This document shows, piece by piece, positions 1-7,966 of a stretch of 19,203 nucleotides of DNA. Each line of letters begins with the position of its first letter. Position 1 is the stretch's first letter. The position numbers were made by a program, and so were the translations under genes. Below the pieces are notes generated by a model. That model had not been told where the DNA came from. It saw only the letters and a list, made by a program, of their open reading frames with translations, and ran no database searches. This stretch comes from CBDHDN01 sp965261585 (lineage in GTDB: Bacteria; Pseudomonadota; Alphaproteobacteria; UBA6615): positions 1-19,203 of the forward strand of contig CBDHDN010000026.1 in the NCBI GenBank assembly GCA_965261585.1. Reading direction: 5' to 3'.

Positions 1-1
1 G

Positions 2-496
2 GGCGCCCAGGTCGCCGATCTCGGCACGCCGGCGGCCGATCCCGCGCTGGCCCGCCTGCTGAGCCTCGACGTCATCGACTACTCCGATCTCGGCGAGCTG
101 CGGTTGTCGGGCAAGGCGGCGATCGACGCGTTGCTGCAGGTCTATCTAGACAATCGCCTGGTCGGCCGCGCTCGTGTCGGCACCGACGGGCGGTGGCTGC
201 TGGCGCCGGGGCCCGTCGCGCCCGGGCTGTACGCGTTGCGTATCGATCAGGTCCGCCCCGACGGCACGGTCGTTGCCCGGATCGAGCTGCCGTTCCTGCG
301 CGGCCAGCCGCTGACCGATCTGCCGCCGGGCGAGTTCGTCGTCGTCCAGCCCGGCAACAGCCTGTGGCGCATCGCCCGGCGCGCCTACGGTCGGGGCATC
401 CAGTACACGCTGATCTTCGAGGCCAACCGCAACCAGATCCACATCGAGGATCTGATCTATCCCGGGCAGGTCTTCGCTCTACCGTCGTTCAACTAG
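2..496 (+). CDS. LysM domain protein with Ig-like region, C-terminal part (5' end outside window)
   Basis: The reading frame is open from base 2, so the gene starts upstream. About 164 residues are visible. The last ~50 residues form a LysM domain: it begins around FVVVQPGNSLWRIARRAYG, continues through YTLIFEANRNQI, and closes with IYPGQVFALP, the typical end of this family. LysM modules bind peptidoglycan N-acetylglucosamine. The preceding ~90 residues (VYLDNRLVGRARVGTDGRW, then LYALRIDQV) look like a bacterial Ig-like beta-sandwich, a common partner of C-terminal LysM in alphaproteobacterial envelope proteins. The protein probably sits in the periplasm bound to cell wall; the signal peptide would lie outside the window. 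Its stop overlaps the 3' end of the convergent gene at 489-935 by 8 bp. Family assignment is firm; physiological role unknown. Confidence 0.88.
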   Translation, partial: GAQVADLGTPAADPALARLLSLDVIDYSDLGELRLSGKAAIDALLQVYLDNRLVGRARVGTDGRWLLAPGPVAPGLYALRIDQVRPDGTVVARIELPFLRGQPLTDLPPGEFVVVQPGNSLWRIARRAYGRGIQYTLIFEANRNQIHIEDLIYPGQVFALPSFN

Positions 497-935
497 CCGG
501 CGGCGGACAGGGCCGGCGGCCCAGGGCCTCGTCCAGCACGAGGCTGATGACGGGATAGATGGTCACGATGAAGCGCGAGACGTCGCGCACGACCGAGAAC
601 GGATTGATTGGCGGCTGCAACGGCACCTCGCCGTGGACGACGATGCGGTTGCTCGGTGTGACCTTGATGCCGCCCCACTCGAAGTTCTCGCAATGCTGCA
701 GTATCCGTGCCAGCGAGTTCCTACTGTCGGCCGATTCCGCGGTGTAGGGCAGCGTGCCGATGTCGCCCGCGATCAGCATGCGTGCGCCCTCCTCGCTGGT
801 CCTGAGATGAACGTGGAACGGCATCGTACCGACGGCAAAGGCGAACTCTAGCCGACGGTCCCGGCTGAGCAGGGCCAGCCGGTCGAGCCGTGGGATCGCG
901 CGTTCGCCGGCCGCGGGGGCATCGGATGGGCTCAT
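489..935 (-). CDS. YbjN-like / T3SS-chaperone-fold small protein
   Basis: A 148-residue acidic-to-neutral protein without signal peptide or membrane segment. The start at 935 (MSPSDAP) is chosen because GGGAGAG lies just upstream at normal spacing; the frame stays open to 1013 but that extension runs into the IS630 element. The pattern of a compact alpha/beta domain (LEFAFAVGTMPFHVHLRT, then RMLIAGDIGTLPYTAESAD, then ILQHCENFEWGGIKVTPSNR) and a final helical/hydrophobic part (RFIVTIYPVISLVLDEAL) resembles YbjN-domain proteins, which share the type III secretion chaperone fold. That resemblance is by eye and tentative. The gene ends inside the 3' end of the LysM gene. The IS630 left end lies only 25 bp upstream of the start codon, so its native promoter has probably been separated from it. 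Confidence 0.6.
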   Translation of the reverse strand: MSPSDAPAAGERAIPRLDRLALLSRDRRLEFAFAVGTMPFHVHLRTSEEGARMLIAGDIGTLPYTAESADSRNSLARILQHCENFEWGGIKVTPSNRIVVHGEVPLQPPINPFSVVRDVSRFIVTIYPVISLVLDEALGRRPCPPPAS

Positions 936-960
936 TTGATTCACTCTCCCGGTGATGCTA

Positions 961-984
961 GAGCACATCCGGTTTAGACGGAAT
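961..984 (+). repeat. IS630 left terminal inverted repeat
   Basis: GAGCACATCCGGTTTAGACG and the following GAAT match the reverse complement of the right end at 18 of 24 positions. The repeat starts directly after TA (959-960). It contains the transposase stop codon. Confidence 0.8.
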
Positions 985-1983
985 ATCCTGCATTGACGAG
1001 GTAGTTTCTGCATTCGGTTGGAGAGAATTCATCGAGGGCGTTTCCAATTGCCCGCCAGAGGTCATCGACGGTTCTGGCGCCGACCTTGCGGAGAATGGCT
1101 TTGAGCTTGGCGAAGACCTGTTCGATGGGATTGAGATCGGGGCTGTAGGGCGGCAGGTAGAGCGGGGTTGCGCCGACCGCCTCAATGGCCTCGTGTACGC
1201 CGGCGACCTTGTGGGAGAGAGGTTGTCCATGATGACGATGTCGCCCGCGGACAGGGTCGGGACCAGGGCTTGCTGGACCCAGGCAAGGAAGCTTGCGCCG
1301 TTGATCGGGCCATCGAAAACGCAGGGCGCGGTGATCCGGTCGTGACGCAGGGCGGCAATGAACGTGGTTGTCTTCCAGTGGCCATGGGGAATGGCCGCCA
1401 CCACCCGTTCGCCGCGCGGTGCCCGGCCATAACGCCGGGCCATGTTCGTCCGCGCCCAGGTCTCGTCGAGAAAGACCAGCCGTTCGGCAATCAGCCCAGG
1501 TTGCTCGTTGCGCCAAGTGGCTCGCGCCGCCGCGACGTCAGGGCGCTCCTGCTCGGCGGCGTGGGCTGTCTTTTTTTGCGACTCAGCCCCTGAGCCAGAA
1601 GAAAGTCGCCAAGCGTCGAGCGCTTCGCCTCGATCCCCTCGGCGGCCAGCAAGACGCAAAGCTCGTCAATGGTGATGTCGCAATTCTCCATCACCAGAGC
1701 CCGAATGCGATCGCCATGGGGAGCCAGTTTCGATTTCTTCCAGCCACCGTATTTGTCGGCTTTGATCGTGCCCCGCTGCTTCCAACGCTGCATCAGCTTC
1801 ACAACAAAGCTGATGCTCCCAATTTGTCGGCTTTGATCGTGCCCCGCTGCTTCCAACGCTGCATCAGCTTCACAACAAAGCTGATGCTCCCATCAAATTG
1901 CTTCGCCGCCGCATTGCGAGAGGTCCCGATTCAACAACTCGAACAACTCGTTCACGAAGATCTTCCGAATAAGGTCGTGTCAT
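974..1983 (-). pseudogene. IS630-family transposase, broken by several frameshifts and a 71-bp duplication
   Basis: Reading right to left on the minus strand, a normal IS630 transposase can be pieced together from several frames. The N-terminus MTRPYSEDLRERVVRVVESG starts at 1983. The frame then shifts near 1920 to read SRNAAAKQFDGSISFVVKL. The tandem duplication at 1751-1892 follows. The next piece reads GWKKSKLAPHGDRIRALV to LLAQGLSRKK. At the A7 run (1577-1571) reading must move to the -1 frame to give KKTAHAAEQERP and then LVFLDETWARTNMARRYG. A last shift near 1215 leads to HKVAGVHEAIEAVGATPLY. The catalytic DDE residues are all encoded: VFLDETW, VIMDNLS and PPYSPDLNPIE. The A7 shift could be native, because many IS630 elements use programmed frameshifting there. 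The other breaks are decay or sequence error. Confidence 0.85.
1751..1892. repeat. 71-bp perfect tandem duplication inside the IS630 transposase
   Basis: Bases 1751-1821 and 1822-1892 are the same 71-bp unit, beginning ATTTGTCGGCTTTGATCGTG. Because 71 is not a multiple of three, the duplication moves the reading frame and splits the N-terminal DNA-binding region (SFVVKLMQRWKQRGTIKADK is encoded twice, in two frames). The two copies look identical, which suggests a recent event or an assembly artefact. Confidence 0.9.
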
Positions 1984-2055
1984 CCATGGCTGGCCTCCCT
2001 TAACCCAGCTCATAGCTTGAATCACTTTTTGCGACCCTTGGGAATCCCCTTTTTG

Positions 2056-2079
2056 ATTCTGTCTATGCCGGACCCGCTC
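2056..2079 (-). repeat. IS630 right terminal inverted repeat
   Basis: Read on the minus strand the end is GAGCGGGTCCGGCATAGACA followed by GAAT, pairing with 961-984. It is followed by TA at 2080-2081, the second copy of the target duplication. Confidence 0.8.
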
Positions 2080-2155
2080 TAGTCGCTTAGCACCGGCGCC
2101 TTTAACATCGTGTGAACGGGCGTTGGTGTCCCGGGGGAGGCGTCCGAAAGCGGCC

Positions 2156-2767
2156 ATGTTCGACGTCGGTATGCGTAAGCTGATCGACCCGCCGCTCGAC
2201 CGGCTCGGGCGCTGGGTTGCGGCGCTGGGCGCGTCCGCGAACACGGTTACCCTCGTCGGCTTCGCGATCGGCCTCGTCGCGGTGCCGCTGCTCGCGATCG
2301 AGGCTTACGGCGTGGCGCTCGTCGCGATTGCCGTGAACCGGGTGTTCGACGGCCTCGACGGGGCGGTCGCGCGCCACCAGCGCCCGACCGACTTCGGCGG
2401 CTATCTGGACATCGTCTGCGACTTCATCTTCTACGCCGCCGTGCCGGTCGGCTTCGCGCTGGCGCGGCCCGAGGCCAACGGGGTCGCCGCCGCCGTCCTC
2501 ATACTCAGCTTTGTCGGCACCGGCTCGTCGTTCCTCGCCTACGCGATCATCGCGGCAAAGCGCGGCGTCTCGACGACGGCGCGCGGCAGCAAATCCTTCT
2601 TTCATATCGGCGGCCTGACCGAGGGGACGGAGACGATCGCGTTCTTCGTGGCGATGTGCCTGCTGCCCGGCCTGTTCGTGGTGTTGGCATTCACCTTCAG
2701 CACGCTGGCCTGGCTGACGACAATCGGCCGTATCCATTCGACGTGGCGCGCCTTCGGCGAAGACTGA
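2156..2767 (+). CDS. CDP-alcohol phosphatidyltransferase family membrane protein (YnjF-like)
   Basis: A 203-residue integral inner-membrane enzyme that would transfer a phosphatidyl group from a CDP-linked lipid to an alcohol acceptor. The family signature D-G-x2-A-R-x7-G-x3-D-x3-D is complete: D68, G69, A72, R73, G81, D85, D89. These are the metal and CDP ligands. Several hydrophobic segments follow (around 30-60, 88-105, 115-135, 170-195). The N-terminal and signature region reads like E. coli YnjF (LTLVGFAIG, NRLLDGLDGA), a member whose acceptor is unknown, so the product cannot be named. The ATG at 2156 is chosen; GGGGGAGG at 2132-2139 is rather far upstream, and in-frame TTG/GTG starts at 2123/2126 or the ATG at 2171 are alternatives. 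The IS630 right end lies 74 bp upstream. The gene converges on the RND permease with 22 bp between stops. Confidence 0.85.
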   Translation: MFDVGMRKLIDPPLDRLGRWVAALGASANTVTLVGFAIGLVAVPLLAIEAYGVALVAIAVNRVFDGLDGAVARHQRPTDFGGYLDIVCDFIFYAAVPVGFALARPEANGVAAAVLILSFVGTGSSFLAYAIIAAKRGVSTTARGSKSFFHIGGLTEGTETIAFFVAMCLLPGLFVVLAFTFSTLAWLTTIGRIHSTWRAFGED

Positions 2768-2789
2768 CGGCTTTGGCTGCTAGGAGAGC

Positions 2790-5700
2790 CTACTCCGCGG
2801 GCTGTATCAGGTTACCCGTCGGGGGGATGGTCGGCCGCTCGCGGCGGCGGGCGGACCAGGCCTGCACGTTGGCCCGCACCATGAGGGAGCACGGCGTCAC
2901 GATCAGGGTCAGGATGGTGGCGAAGGCGAGGCCGAAGACGATGGCCGTCGCCAGCTGCACCCACCACTGGGTCGACGGCGCCCCTTGGGCGACGGCGCGG
3001 GTCACGAAGTCGATATTGACCTGCAGCACCATCGGCATCAGACCGAGGATCGTCGTGACGGAGGTCAACAGCACCGGGCGCAGGCGCTGGACGCCGGTCC
3101 TGAGGATCGCCAGGCGCGGGTCGGGCACGGTCTTGCGCAGTCGGTCGAACGTGTCGATCAGCACGATGTTGTTGTTGACGACGATACCAGCCAGCGCAAT
3201 GACGCCGATGCCGCTCATGATGATGCCAAAAGGCTGGCCGGTCGCCAACAGGCCCAGCAGGACGCCGACCGTCGACATTATCACCGCCGACAGGATCAGC
3301 AGCGCGCGGTAGAAGCTGTTGAACTGAGTCACGAGGATGATCGACATCAAGAACAGCGCGACCGCGAAGGCCTTCATCAGGAAGGCCTGGGCGTCCTTCT
3401 GTTCCTGGTCCTCGCCCTTGAACGCGATCTCGACCCGCGGGTCGATACCGGCGGTCGGCAGCCAGGCGCGGATCGCCTGCACTATTTGGTCCGCCAACAC
3501 GCCCGGCAGCACGTCGGCCTGTACGGTCATGACCCGATTGCCGTCGACCCGCCGCAACAGACCGGTGCGGGCGACCGCCCGGCGCTCGACGAAGTTGCTG
3601 ATCGGCATCAGGCCCGCGCTGGTCTGGATGCGCAGCTGGTCGAGCTGGTCGAGCGTCCGCCGGTCGAGCGGAAAGCGAGCCGCGATGTCGATCTCGTCGT
3701 CGGCGTCGGCGGGCCGGTACTCGGTCACCTCCAGGCCCTTGGTCACGAGCTTGACCGCCGCCCCGATGGTCTGAATGCTGGCGCCGAACTTCGCCGCCTG
3801 GGCGCGGTCGACGGCCAGTTCCCACTCGATGCCGGGCATCGGCCGGCTGTCCTCGACGTCCTTCAGCCCCGCCAAGCCGTCCAGGTAGGCCCGCACCTTG
3901 GCGACCTCGGCGTCCAGCAACTCGGGCAAGTCCGAGCTCAACTGCACCTGCACCGGCTTGCCGACCGGCGGTCCTGCCTCAGCCTTGCGCGTCTCGACGA
4001 TGATGCCGCCCAAATCGGCCGTCCGTGCGACGACGTCGGCCAGGATCTCATTGGCCGGCCGCCGCCGATCCCACTCGGTGAACTCCAGACTGATCGTGCC
4101 GATGATGTCCTCGGCACGGTCATCCTGAACGGCCAGGTTGCCGGCCAGGGTGTAGACGGAATCGAACTCGCCGCGCTCGGCCTGCAGGTCGAGCACGCGG
4201 TCCTCGACGGCGCCCACGAGCGCCGTCTTCTCGGCCACCGACAAATTGCCGCGGGCATGGACCTGCAGCACCGCCACGTCGGGCTCGACGTCGGGGAAGA
4301 ATTCGACGCCCTTGCCGGCGACGCCGTACAGCACCCACGAGCCGACCAGCACGACGGCAGCGAGACCCAGCACCCGGCCGGGGCCGCGCAGGGCGAAGGA
4401 CAGGACCCGAGCATAGGCCCCGGTCAGGCCCGTGAGCTGGATCGGGTCGACGTTGCTGTCGGCCGCGACCGCCCGCATGCGCGCCGCCTCCGCCGGTGCG
4501 ACGACGGTCAACGCGCGGTTCACCATGGCGCCGGCGCGCAGGCCCAGATACGCGCCACCGCCGGCGCCGGCCGCTGCGAACACCACCGCCACCAGTTTCG
4601 GCAGCGGCCCCTGGGCGATGCCGAGCAGCTGGGTCATGCCGCCGATCGCGGCCATGGCGGCGAGCGCGGCGCCGCCGGCAACGCCGCCGAGGGTCAGCAG
4701 GATGCGGGCCAGCATGCCCAGGTTCGCGCCGACGACCGGCAGGAAGAGGAGCGCCATCAGCAGCGACGCCGACAGCGTCGCCAGCAGGGTGATCGGCAGG
4801 AACTTCATGAACTCGCCGACGATGCCCGGCCAGAACAGGAGCGGCGCGAACGCGGCGAGCGTCGTCGCCGTCGAGGCAATGATCGGCCAGGCCATGCGCT
4901 TCGCGGCCAGCGCGTAGGCACGGCTCGGTGGCTCGCCCTCGCGCAGCTTGCGGTCGGCGTATTCGGTGACGACGATGGCGCCGTCGACCAGCATGCCGAC
5001 CGACAGGATCAGCGAGAACAGGACGACGACGTTGACGGTCAGGCCGAGCACCTGCAGAACCAGGATGCCGGTCAGGAACGAGCCCGGGATCGCCAGGCCG
5101 ACGAGCAGGCCTGAGCGCACGCCGAGGGTGCCGATGACGACGATCATGACCAGCAGGATGGCGCTGATGACGTTGTTCTGCAGGTCGCCCAGCATCGTGC
5201 GGATGTCGGACGACTTGTCCTGGGTGTAGCGGACGTCGATCTCCAGCGGCCAGTTCCTGCGCTCCGCCTCGACCAGTGTGCGCACGCTCGCGATCGTCTC
5301 GATGATGTTCTCGCCGGTCCGCTTGGAGACCTCGAGCGCGATTGCCGGCTGGCCGTTCACCCGCGCCACGGTCTGGCGGTCCTTGAACGTGCGCCGGATC
5401 GTCGCGATGTCGCCCAGGGTCACGACCGCATCGCCGCGCACCTTGATCGGCATGGTCAGCATGTCGGCCCGGTTCCCGAACAGGCCGGGCACCTTGATGG
5501 CGAACCGCCCCCGGCCCGTGTCCTGGGCCCCGGCGGCAACCAGCTGGTTCGAACGGCCCAGCTGGGTCAGCAGCTCGGCGACGTCCAGCCCGTAGGTTTC
5601 GACCGCCGTGGGGTCGACGATGATCTCCACCTGCTCTTCGCGGTCGCCGCCGATCTTGGCTTCGAGCACGCTCGGCAGGCCCTCGATCTTGTCGCGCGTG

Positions 5701-6173
5701 GTGCGGGCCAGGCGCAGCAGCAGGCGCTCCGGCACATTGCCGGAGAGTGTCACGACCAGCACCGGGAACAGGCTCAGATTGACCTCGTTGACGGTCGGCT
5801 CGTCGCTGTCGTCGGGCAGCTCCGGCTTGGCGATGTCGACCTTCTCGCGCACGTCCTGCATGGCCTGGTCGGCGTCGAAGCCGGCGTCGAACTCCATCAG
5901 CACGTTGGCGCCGCCCTGAAAGGCGGTCGAGCGCATCTCCTTGACGCCTTCGATGCCGCGCAGCTCTTGCTCGACCGGCCGCACGAGCAGACGCTCGGCG
6001 TCTTCGGGCGAGATGCCGGCGTGGCTGATCGAGACGTAGACGATCGGGATGTTGATGTCCGGATCGGATTCCTTGGGGATCGTGATGAAGGCGAAGGTCC
6101 CCGCCGTCAGCAGCAGCAGCAGCGTCGCGAGCGCGGTTCGCGACCGGTTGAGTATGGCGTCGATCAGGCTCAT
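2790..6173 (-). CDS. RND efflux permease (AcrB/HAE1-like) with atypical proton-relay residues
   Basis: A 1127-residue inner-membrane proton antiporter that would export drugs or other small molecules through an adaptor and an outer-membrane channel. The start MSLIDAILNRSRTALATLLL and the porter motifs (FAFITIPKESDPDI, then VYVSISHAGISPEDAERLLV) are typical of the family. The TM4 segment reads SVGMLVDGAIVVTEYADRKL: D397 is present, but the second Asp of the classical AcrB D407-D408 pair is Gly (G398). TM10 reads IVVNNNIVLIDTF, with Asn1000-1002 where AcrB has Lys940. Between TM6 and TM7 there is an extra ~85-residue stretch (about 489-575) with two hydrophobic segments (491-512, 525-551), longer than the loop in AcrB. 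The start codon overlaps the adaptor stop (ATGA, 6170-6173), so the two are translationally coupled. No outer-membrane factor gene is adjacent. Confidence 0.95.
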   Translation of the reverse strand: MSLIDAILNRSRTALATLLLLLTAGTFAFITIPKESDPDINIPIVYVSISHAGISPEDAERLLVRPVEQELRGIEGVKEMRSTAFQGGANVLMEFDAGFDADQAMQDVREKVDIAKPELPDDSDEPTVNEVNLSLFPVLVVTLSGNVPERLLLRLARTTRDKIEGLPSVLEAKIGGDREEQVEIIVDPTAVETYGLDVAELLTQLGRSNQLVAAGAQDTGRGRFAIKVPGLFGNRADMLTMPIKVRGDAVVTLGDIATIRRTFKDRQTVARVNGQPAIALEVSKRTGENIIETIASVRTLVEAERRNWPLEIDVRYTQDKSSDIRTMLGDLQNNVISAILLVMIVVIGTLGVRSGLLVGLAIPGSFLTGILVLQVLGLTVNVVVLFSLILSVGMLVDGAIVVTEYADRKLREGEPPSRAYALAAKRMAWPIIASTATTLAAFAPLLFWPGIVGEFMKFLPITLLATLSASLLMALLFLPVVGANLGMLARILLTLGGVAGGAALAAMAAIGGMTQLLGIAQGPLPKLVAVVFAAAGAGGGAYLGLRAGAMVNRALTVVAPAEAARMRAVAADSNVDPIQLTGLTGAYARVLSFALRGPGRVLGLAAVVLVGSWVLYGVAGKGVEFFPDVEPDVAVLQVHARGNLSVAEKTALVGAVEDRVLDLQAERGEFDSVYTLAGNLAVQDDRAEDIIGTISLEFTEWDRRRPANEILADVVARTADLGGIIVETRKAEAGPPVGKPVQVQLSSDLPELLDAEVAKVRAYLDGLAGLKDVEDSRPMPGIEWELAVDRAQAAKFGASIQTIGAAVKLVTKGLEVTEYRPADADDEIDIAARFPLDRRTLDQLDQLRIQTSAGLMPISNFVERRAVARTGLLRRVDGNRVMTVQADVLPGVLADQIVQAIRAWLPTAGIDPRVEIAFKGEDQEQKDAQAFLMKAFAVALFLMSIILVTQFNSFYRALLILSAVIMSTVGVLLGLLATGQPFGIIMSGIGVIALAGIVVNNNIVLIDTFDRLRKTVPDPRLAILRTGVQRLRPVLLTSVTTILGLMPMVLQVNIDFVTRAVAQGAPSTQWWVQLATAIVFGLAFATILTLIVTPCSLMVRANVQAWSARRRERPTIPPTGNLIQPAE

Positions 6174-7276
6174 ACGCCGCCGCCGTCGGCGGCCGCCGCG
6201 TTGGTCTCGATCGGCTCGACCAGCTGGCCCGGCACGACGAAGTCCTGCCCCACTGTGATGATCCTGACGATCGGCGGCAGGCCGCCCAGCCAGACACCCT
6301 CGATGCTGTCTGCCAGCAAGCGCACCGGCATGAACACGACCCGGTCCTCGGCGCTGACCGTCTGGACGCCGATGACGCCGTCATCGGCCAGTGTCAGGAT
6401 CGACGGCGACACCAGGTGCGCCATCTCCTGACGCACGCCGATGGCGATCTCGGCCGTCAGCCCGGCGCGGATCCGGTTGTCGGCGTTGGGCACCTCCAGC
6501 TCGACCCGGTAGGTCCGCGTCACCGGGTCCGCAACCGACGAGATGAAGCTGATGATGCCTTCGATTGTCTGGCCGTCGATCAGCGTCGCGGTGCCCATCG
6601 TGCCTTCCTCGAGGAGGCCGACCTCGCGCTCCGAGACATGGCCGACGGCCAGGATCGGGTCGAGGTCGACGATCGTGCCGGCGGCATCGCCGATTTGGAC
6701 GAAGTCGCCCAGCTCGACATGGCCGGCGTCCAGGACACCGTCGAACGGCGCCCGCAACTTGGTGTTGGCCATGTCGATCTGCATCTGCTCGACGACCGCG
6801 CGGGCGGCGTCCAGCTGTGCCTGTGCCGCCGCCAGGCTGGTCTCGGAGCGGAATCCCTTGCCGCGCAGCTCGCTGGCCGCGTTGAACTCGACCTCGCGCT
6901 GGCGCAGCAGCGCAGCCGCCTCGGCCAGCTTGGCCGACCGGTCCTCGACCGCCAGGCGCCCCAGGACATCGCCCTTTTTCACGGACTGGCCACGCCGTGC
7001 GTAAATCTCGACGACTCGGCCGTAGGTCTCGGCGCGCAGCTCGACGGTGCGCGACGGCTCCGTGCGGCCGCTGACGACGACGTCGCTGCGCCGTGGCTTC
7101 GCTTGCAGAGTGGCCACCTGCACGCGCATCGGTGCCCGCGCCGGTGGCCCGGCGGCCGGCACCGCGACGGTTTCGTCATTGCCTTCCGTGCGCGCGTCGC
7201 CCGGCAGCTGGCCCGACAGGATCCAGCCGGCCGCGACTACAGCCAGCGCCGCGGCGACGAAGATTGATTTCCTCAT
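6170..7276 (-). CDS. RND periplasmic adaptor (membrane fusion protein, HlyD/AcrA type)
   Basis: A 368-residue adaptor that would bridge the RND permease and an outer-membrane channel. Residues ~1-25 form an N-terminal signal or anchor (MRKSIFVAAALAVVAAGWIL) without a lipobox Cys. The order is classical: half lipoyl motif (ELRAETYGRVVEIYARRGQS, then VKKGDVLGRL), a coiled-coil hairpin (KLAEAAALLRQREVEFNAAS to QMQIDMANTKL), second half lipoyl (LRAPFDGVLDAGHVELGDFV), beta-barrel (ILAVGHVSEREVGLLEEGTM) and membrane-proximal domain ending before residue 360. It is expressed with the permease (4-bp overlap) and lies 46 bp downstream of the padR-type gene, so all three probably share one transcript from the promoter upstream of 7868. 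Confidence 0.93.
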   Translation of the reverse strand: MRKSIFVAAALAVVAAGWILSGQLPGDARTEGNDETVAVPAAGPPARAPMRVQVATLQAKPRRSDVVVSGRTEPSRTVELRAETYGRVVEIYARRGQSVKKGDVLGRLAVEDRSAKLAEAAALLRQREVEFNAASELRGKGFRSETSLAAAQAQLDAARAVVEQMQIDMANTKLRAPFDGVLDAGHVELGDFVQIGDAAGTIVDLDPILAVGHVSEREVGLLEEGTMGTATLIDGQTIEGIISFISSVADPVTRTYRVELEVPNADNRIRAGLTAEIAIGVRQEMAHLVSPSILTLADDGVIGVQTVSAEDRVVFMPVRLLADSIEGVWLGGLPPIVRIITVGQDFVVPGQLVEPIETNAAAADGGGV

Positions 7277-7322
7277 TCGACCCCCGCTCCGTCGCGTCCG
7301 ATCTTCGGCGGCGCTCGCACGC

Positions 7323-7868
7323 CTACTCCGCCACGGCCTTCTTGGCCATCAGTGACGCCCCGACCAGCGCGACGCGGTTTTCATCGATATAGGCTTCCAT
7401 GGTTCGGTAGATCGCCAGACCGAATCCGGTCACGAACGCTTCTCCCGGGTCTGGTGCCCCCACCGCCGCGCACGCCTCCATCCTCGCGATGCAGCCGCGC
7501 AGGTGGCTCAGCCGGTGGTCGATTATGCCTTCGACCTCCTTGGCCGACAGCAGGTGCGCATACAGCGTCTTGAACAGGAAATCGGAGCGGACCTTGTCCG
7601 CCGCCGTCTCGGCCGCGAGGGCATCGATCAAGGCCATGCGCCCGGCCGGCGCGATGCGATAGACCTTCCTCGCCGGTCGGCCGTTGTCCGCCCGCTCGGT
7701 GACGCTGACCAGCCGCTCATCGAGCAGCTTGTTCAGCGCCGGGTAGATCGAGCCGAAGCCGACGTCCTGAATGTGGTAGAACGGGCCATCCTCGAACGTC
7801 TTCTTGATCTCGTAGCCGGTCGCGTCGCCGCGCGCCAGAACGGCCAGGCAAATCGTCTTTGTGTCCAT
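7323..7868 (-). CDS. PadR-family transcriptional regulator
   Basis: A 181-residue DNA-binding protein. Residues 1-80 are a PadR winged helix: MDTKTICLAVLARGDATGYE, then GFGSIYPALNKLLDERLVSV (recognition helix) and the wing ERADNGRPARKVYRI. The rest is the helical C-terminal dimerisation part (Vir_act_alpha_C type). PadR proteins usually repress a neighbouring pump or stress gene and release DNA on ligand binding. Here it is the first gene of the efflux cluster, 46 bp upstream of the adaptor, so it probably controls its own operon. The upstream region 7889-7950 has several AT-rich dyads that could be its operator. Ligand unknown. Confidence 0.93.
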   Translation of the reverse strand: MDTKTICLAVLARGDATGYEIKKTFEDGPFYHIQDVGFGSIYPALNKLLDERLVSVTERADNGRPARKVYRIAPAGRMALIDALAAETAADKVRSDFLFKTLYAHLLSAKEVEGIIDHRLSHLRGCIARMEACAAVGAPDPGEAFVTGFGLAIYRTMEAYIDENRVALVGASLMAKKAVAE

Positions 7869-7888
7869 CGCGTGGTCCCCAGCACCGC

Positions 7889-7950
7889 ATATATCAATTA
7901 GTTATATATCTAGACGCTATAAGATGTCTAGTAATATATCGATTCGATAT
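7889..7950. promoter_or_regulatory. AT-rich dyad cluster, probable PadR operator and promoter region
   Basis: This stretch is strikingly AT-rich in an otherwise GC-rich window. It contains ATATAT-N9-ATATAT (7889-7909), the inverted repeat CTAGAC (7910-7915) / GTCTAG (7926-7931) extended by AT-rich flanks, and a perfect 15-bp palindrome ATATCGATTCGATAT (7936-7950). On the minus strand TAGACA (7930-7925) and TATAAC (7906-7901), 18 bp apart, make a plausible sigma70-type promoter for the regulator-adaptor-pump operon, overlapping the dyads. On the plus strand TATAAG (7918-7923) may serve as a -10 for the divergent gene at 8064, with a poor -35. Operator role is inferred from position and symmetry. 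Confidence 0.55.
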
Positions 7951-7966
7951 TGTTCGGGAACAAACC

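Larger units (their letters stand above)
961..2079 (-). mobile_element. IS630-family insertion sequence, degenerate
   Basis: The element is bounded by imperfect inverted ends: 961-984 on the left and 2056-2079 on the right match at 18 of 24 positions (shared blocks GAGC, TCCGG, TAGAC, GAAT). It is flanked by TA on both sides (959-960 and 2080-2081), the target duplication expected for IS630/Tc1-type elements. Length is about 1.12 kb, normal for the family. The transposase stop codon (974-976) lies inside the left inverted repeat. The inner gene is split over several frames (see the pseudogene entry), so this copy should not move on its own unless helped by an intact copy. The pre-insertion sequence can be reconstructed as ...GGTGATGC-TA-GTCGCTTAGC.... 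Confidence 0.85.

Noticed and set aside
1751..1892. 71-bp tandem unit as a CRISPR-like or regulatory repeat
   Set aside because: Only two units, directly adjacent without spacers, and the sequence is transposase coding DNA.
2985..5114. Long plus-strand open frame opposite the RND permease
   Set aside because: It mirrors the minus-strand gene, is rich in Arg, Asp, Gln and His as expected of a shadow frame in high-GC DNA, and has no recognisable domain; the RND protein on the other strand is unmistakable.
4120..6384. Second long minus-strand frame overlapping the RND permease and adaptor
   Set aside because: Arg/Ala/Pro-rich out-of-frame shadow of two well-recognised genes.
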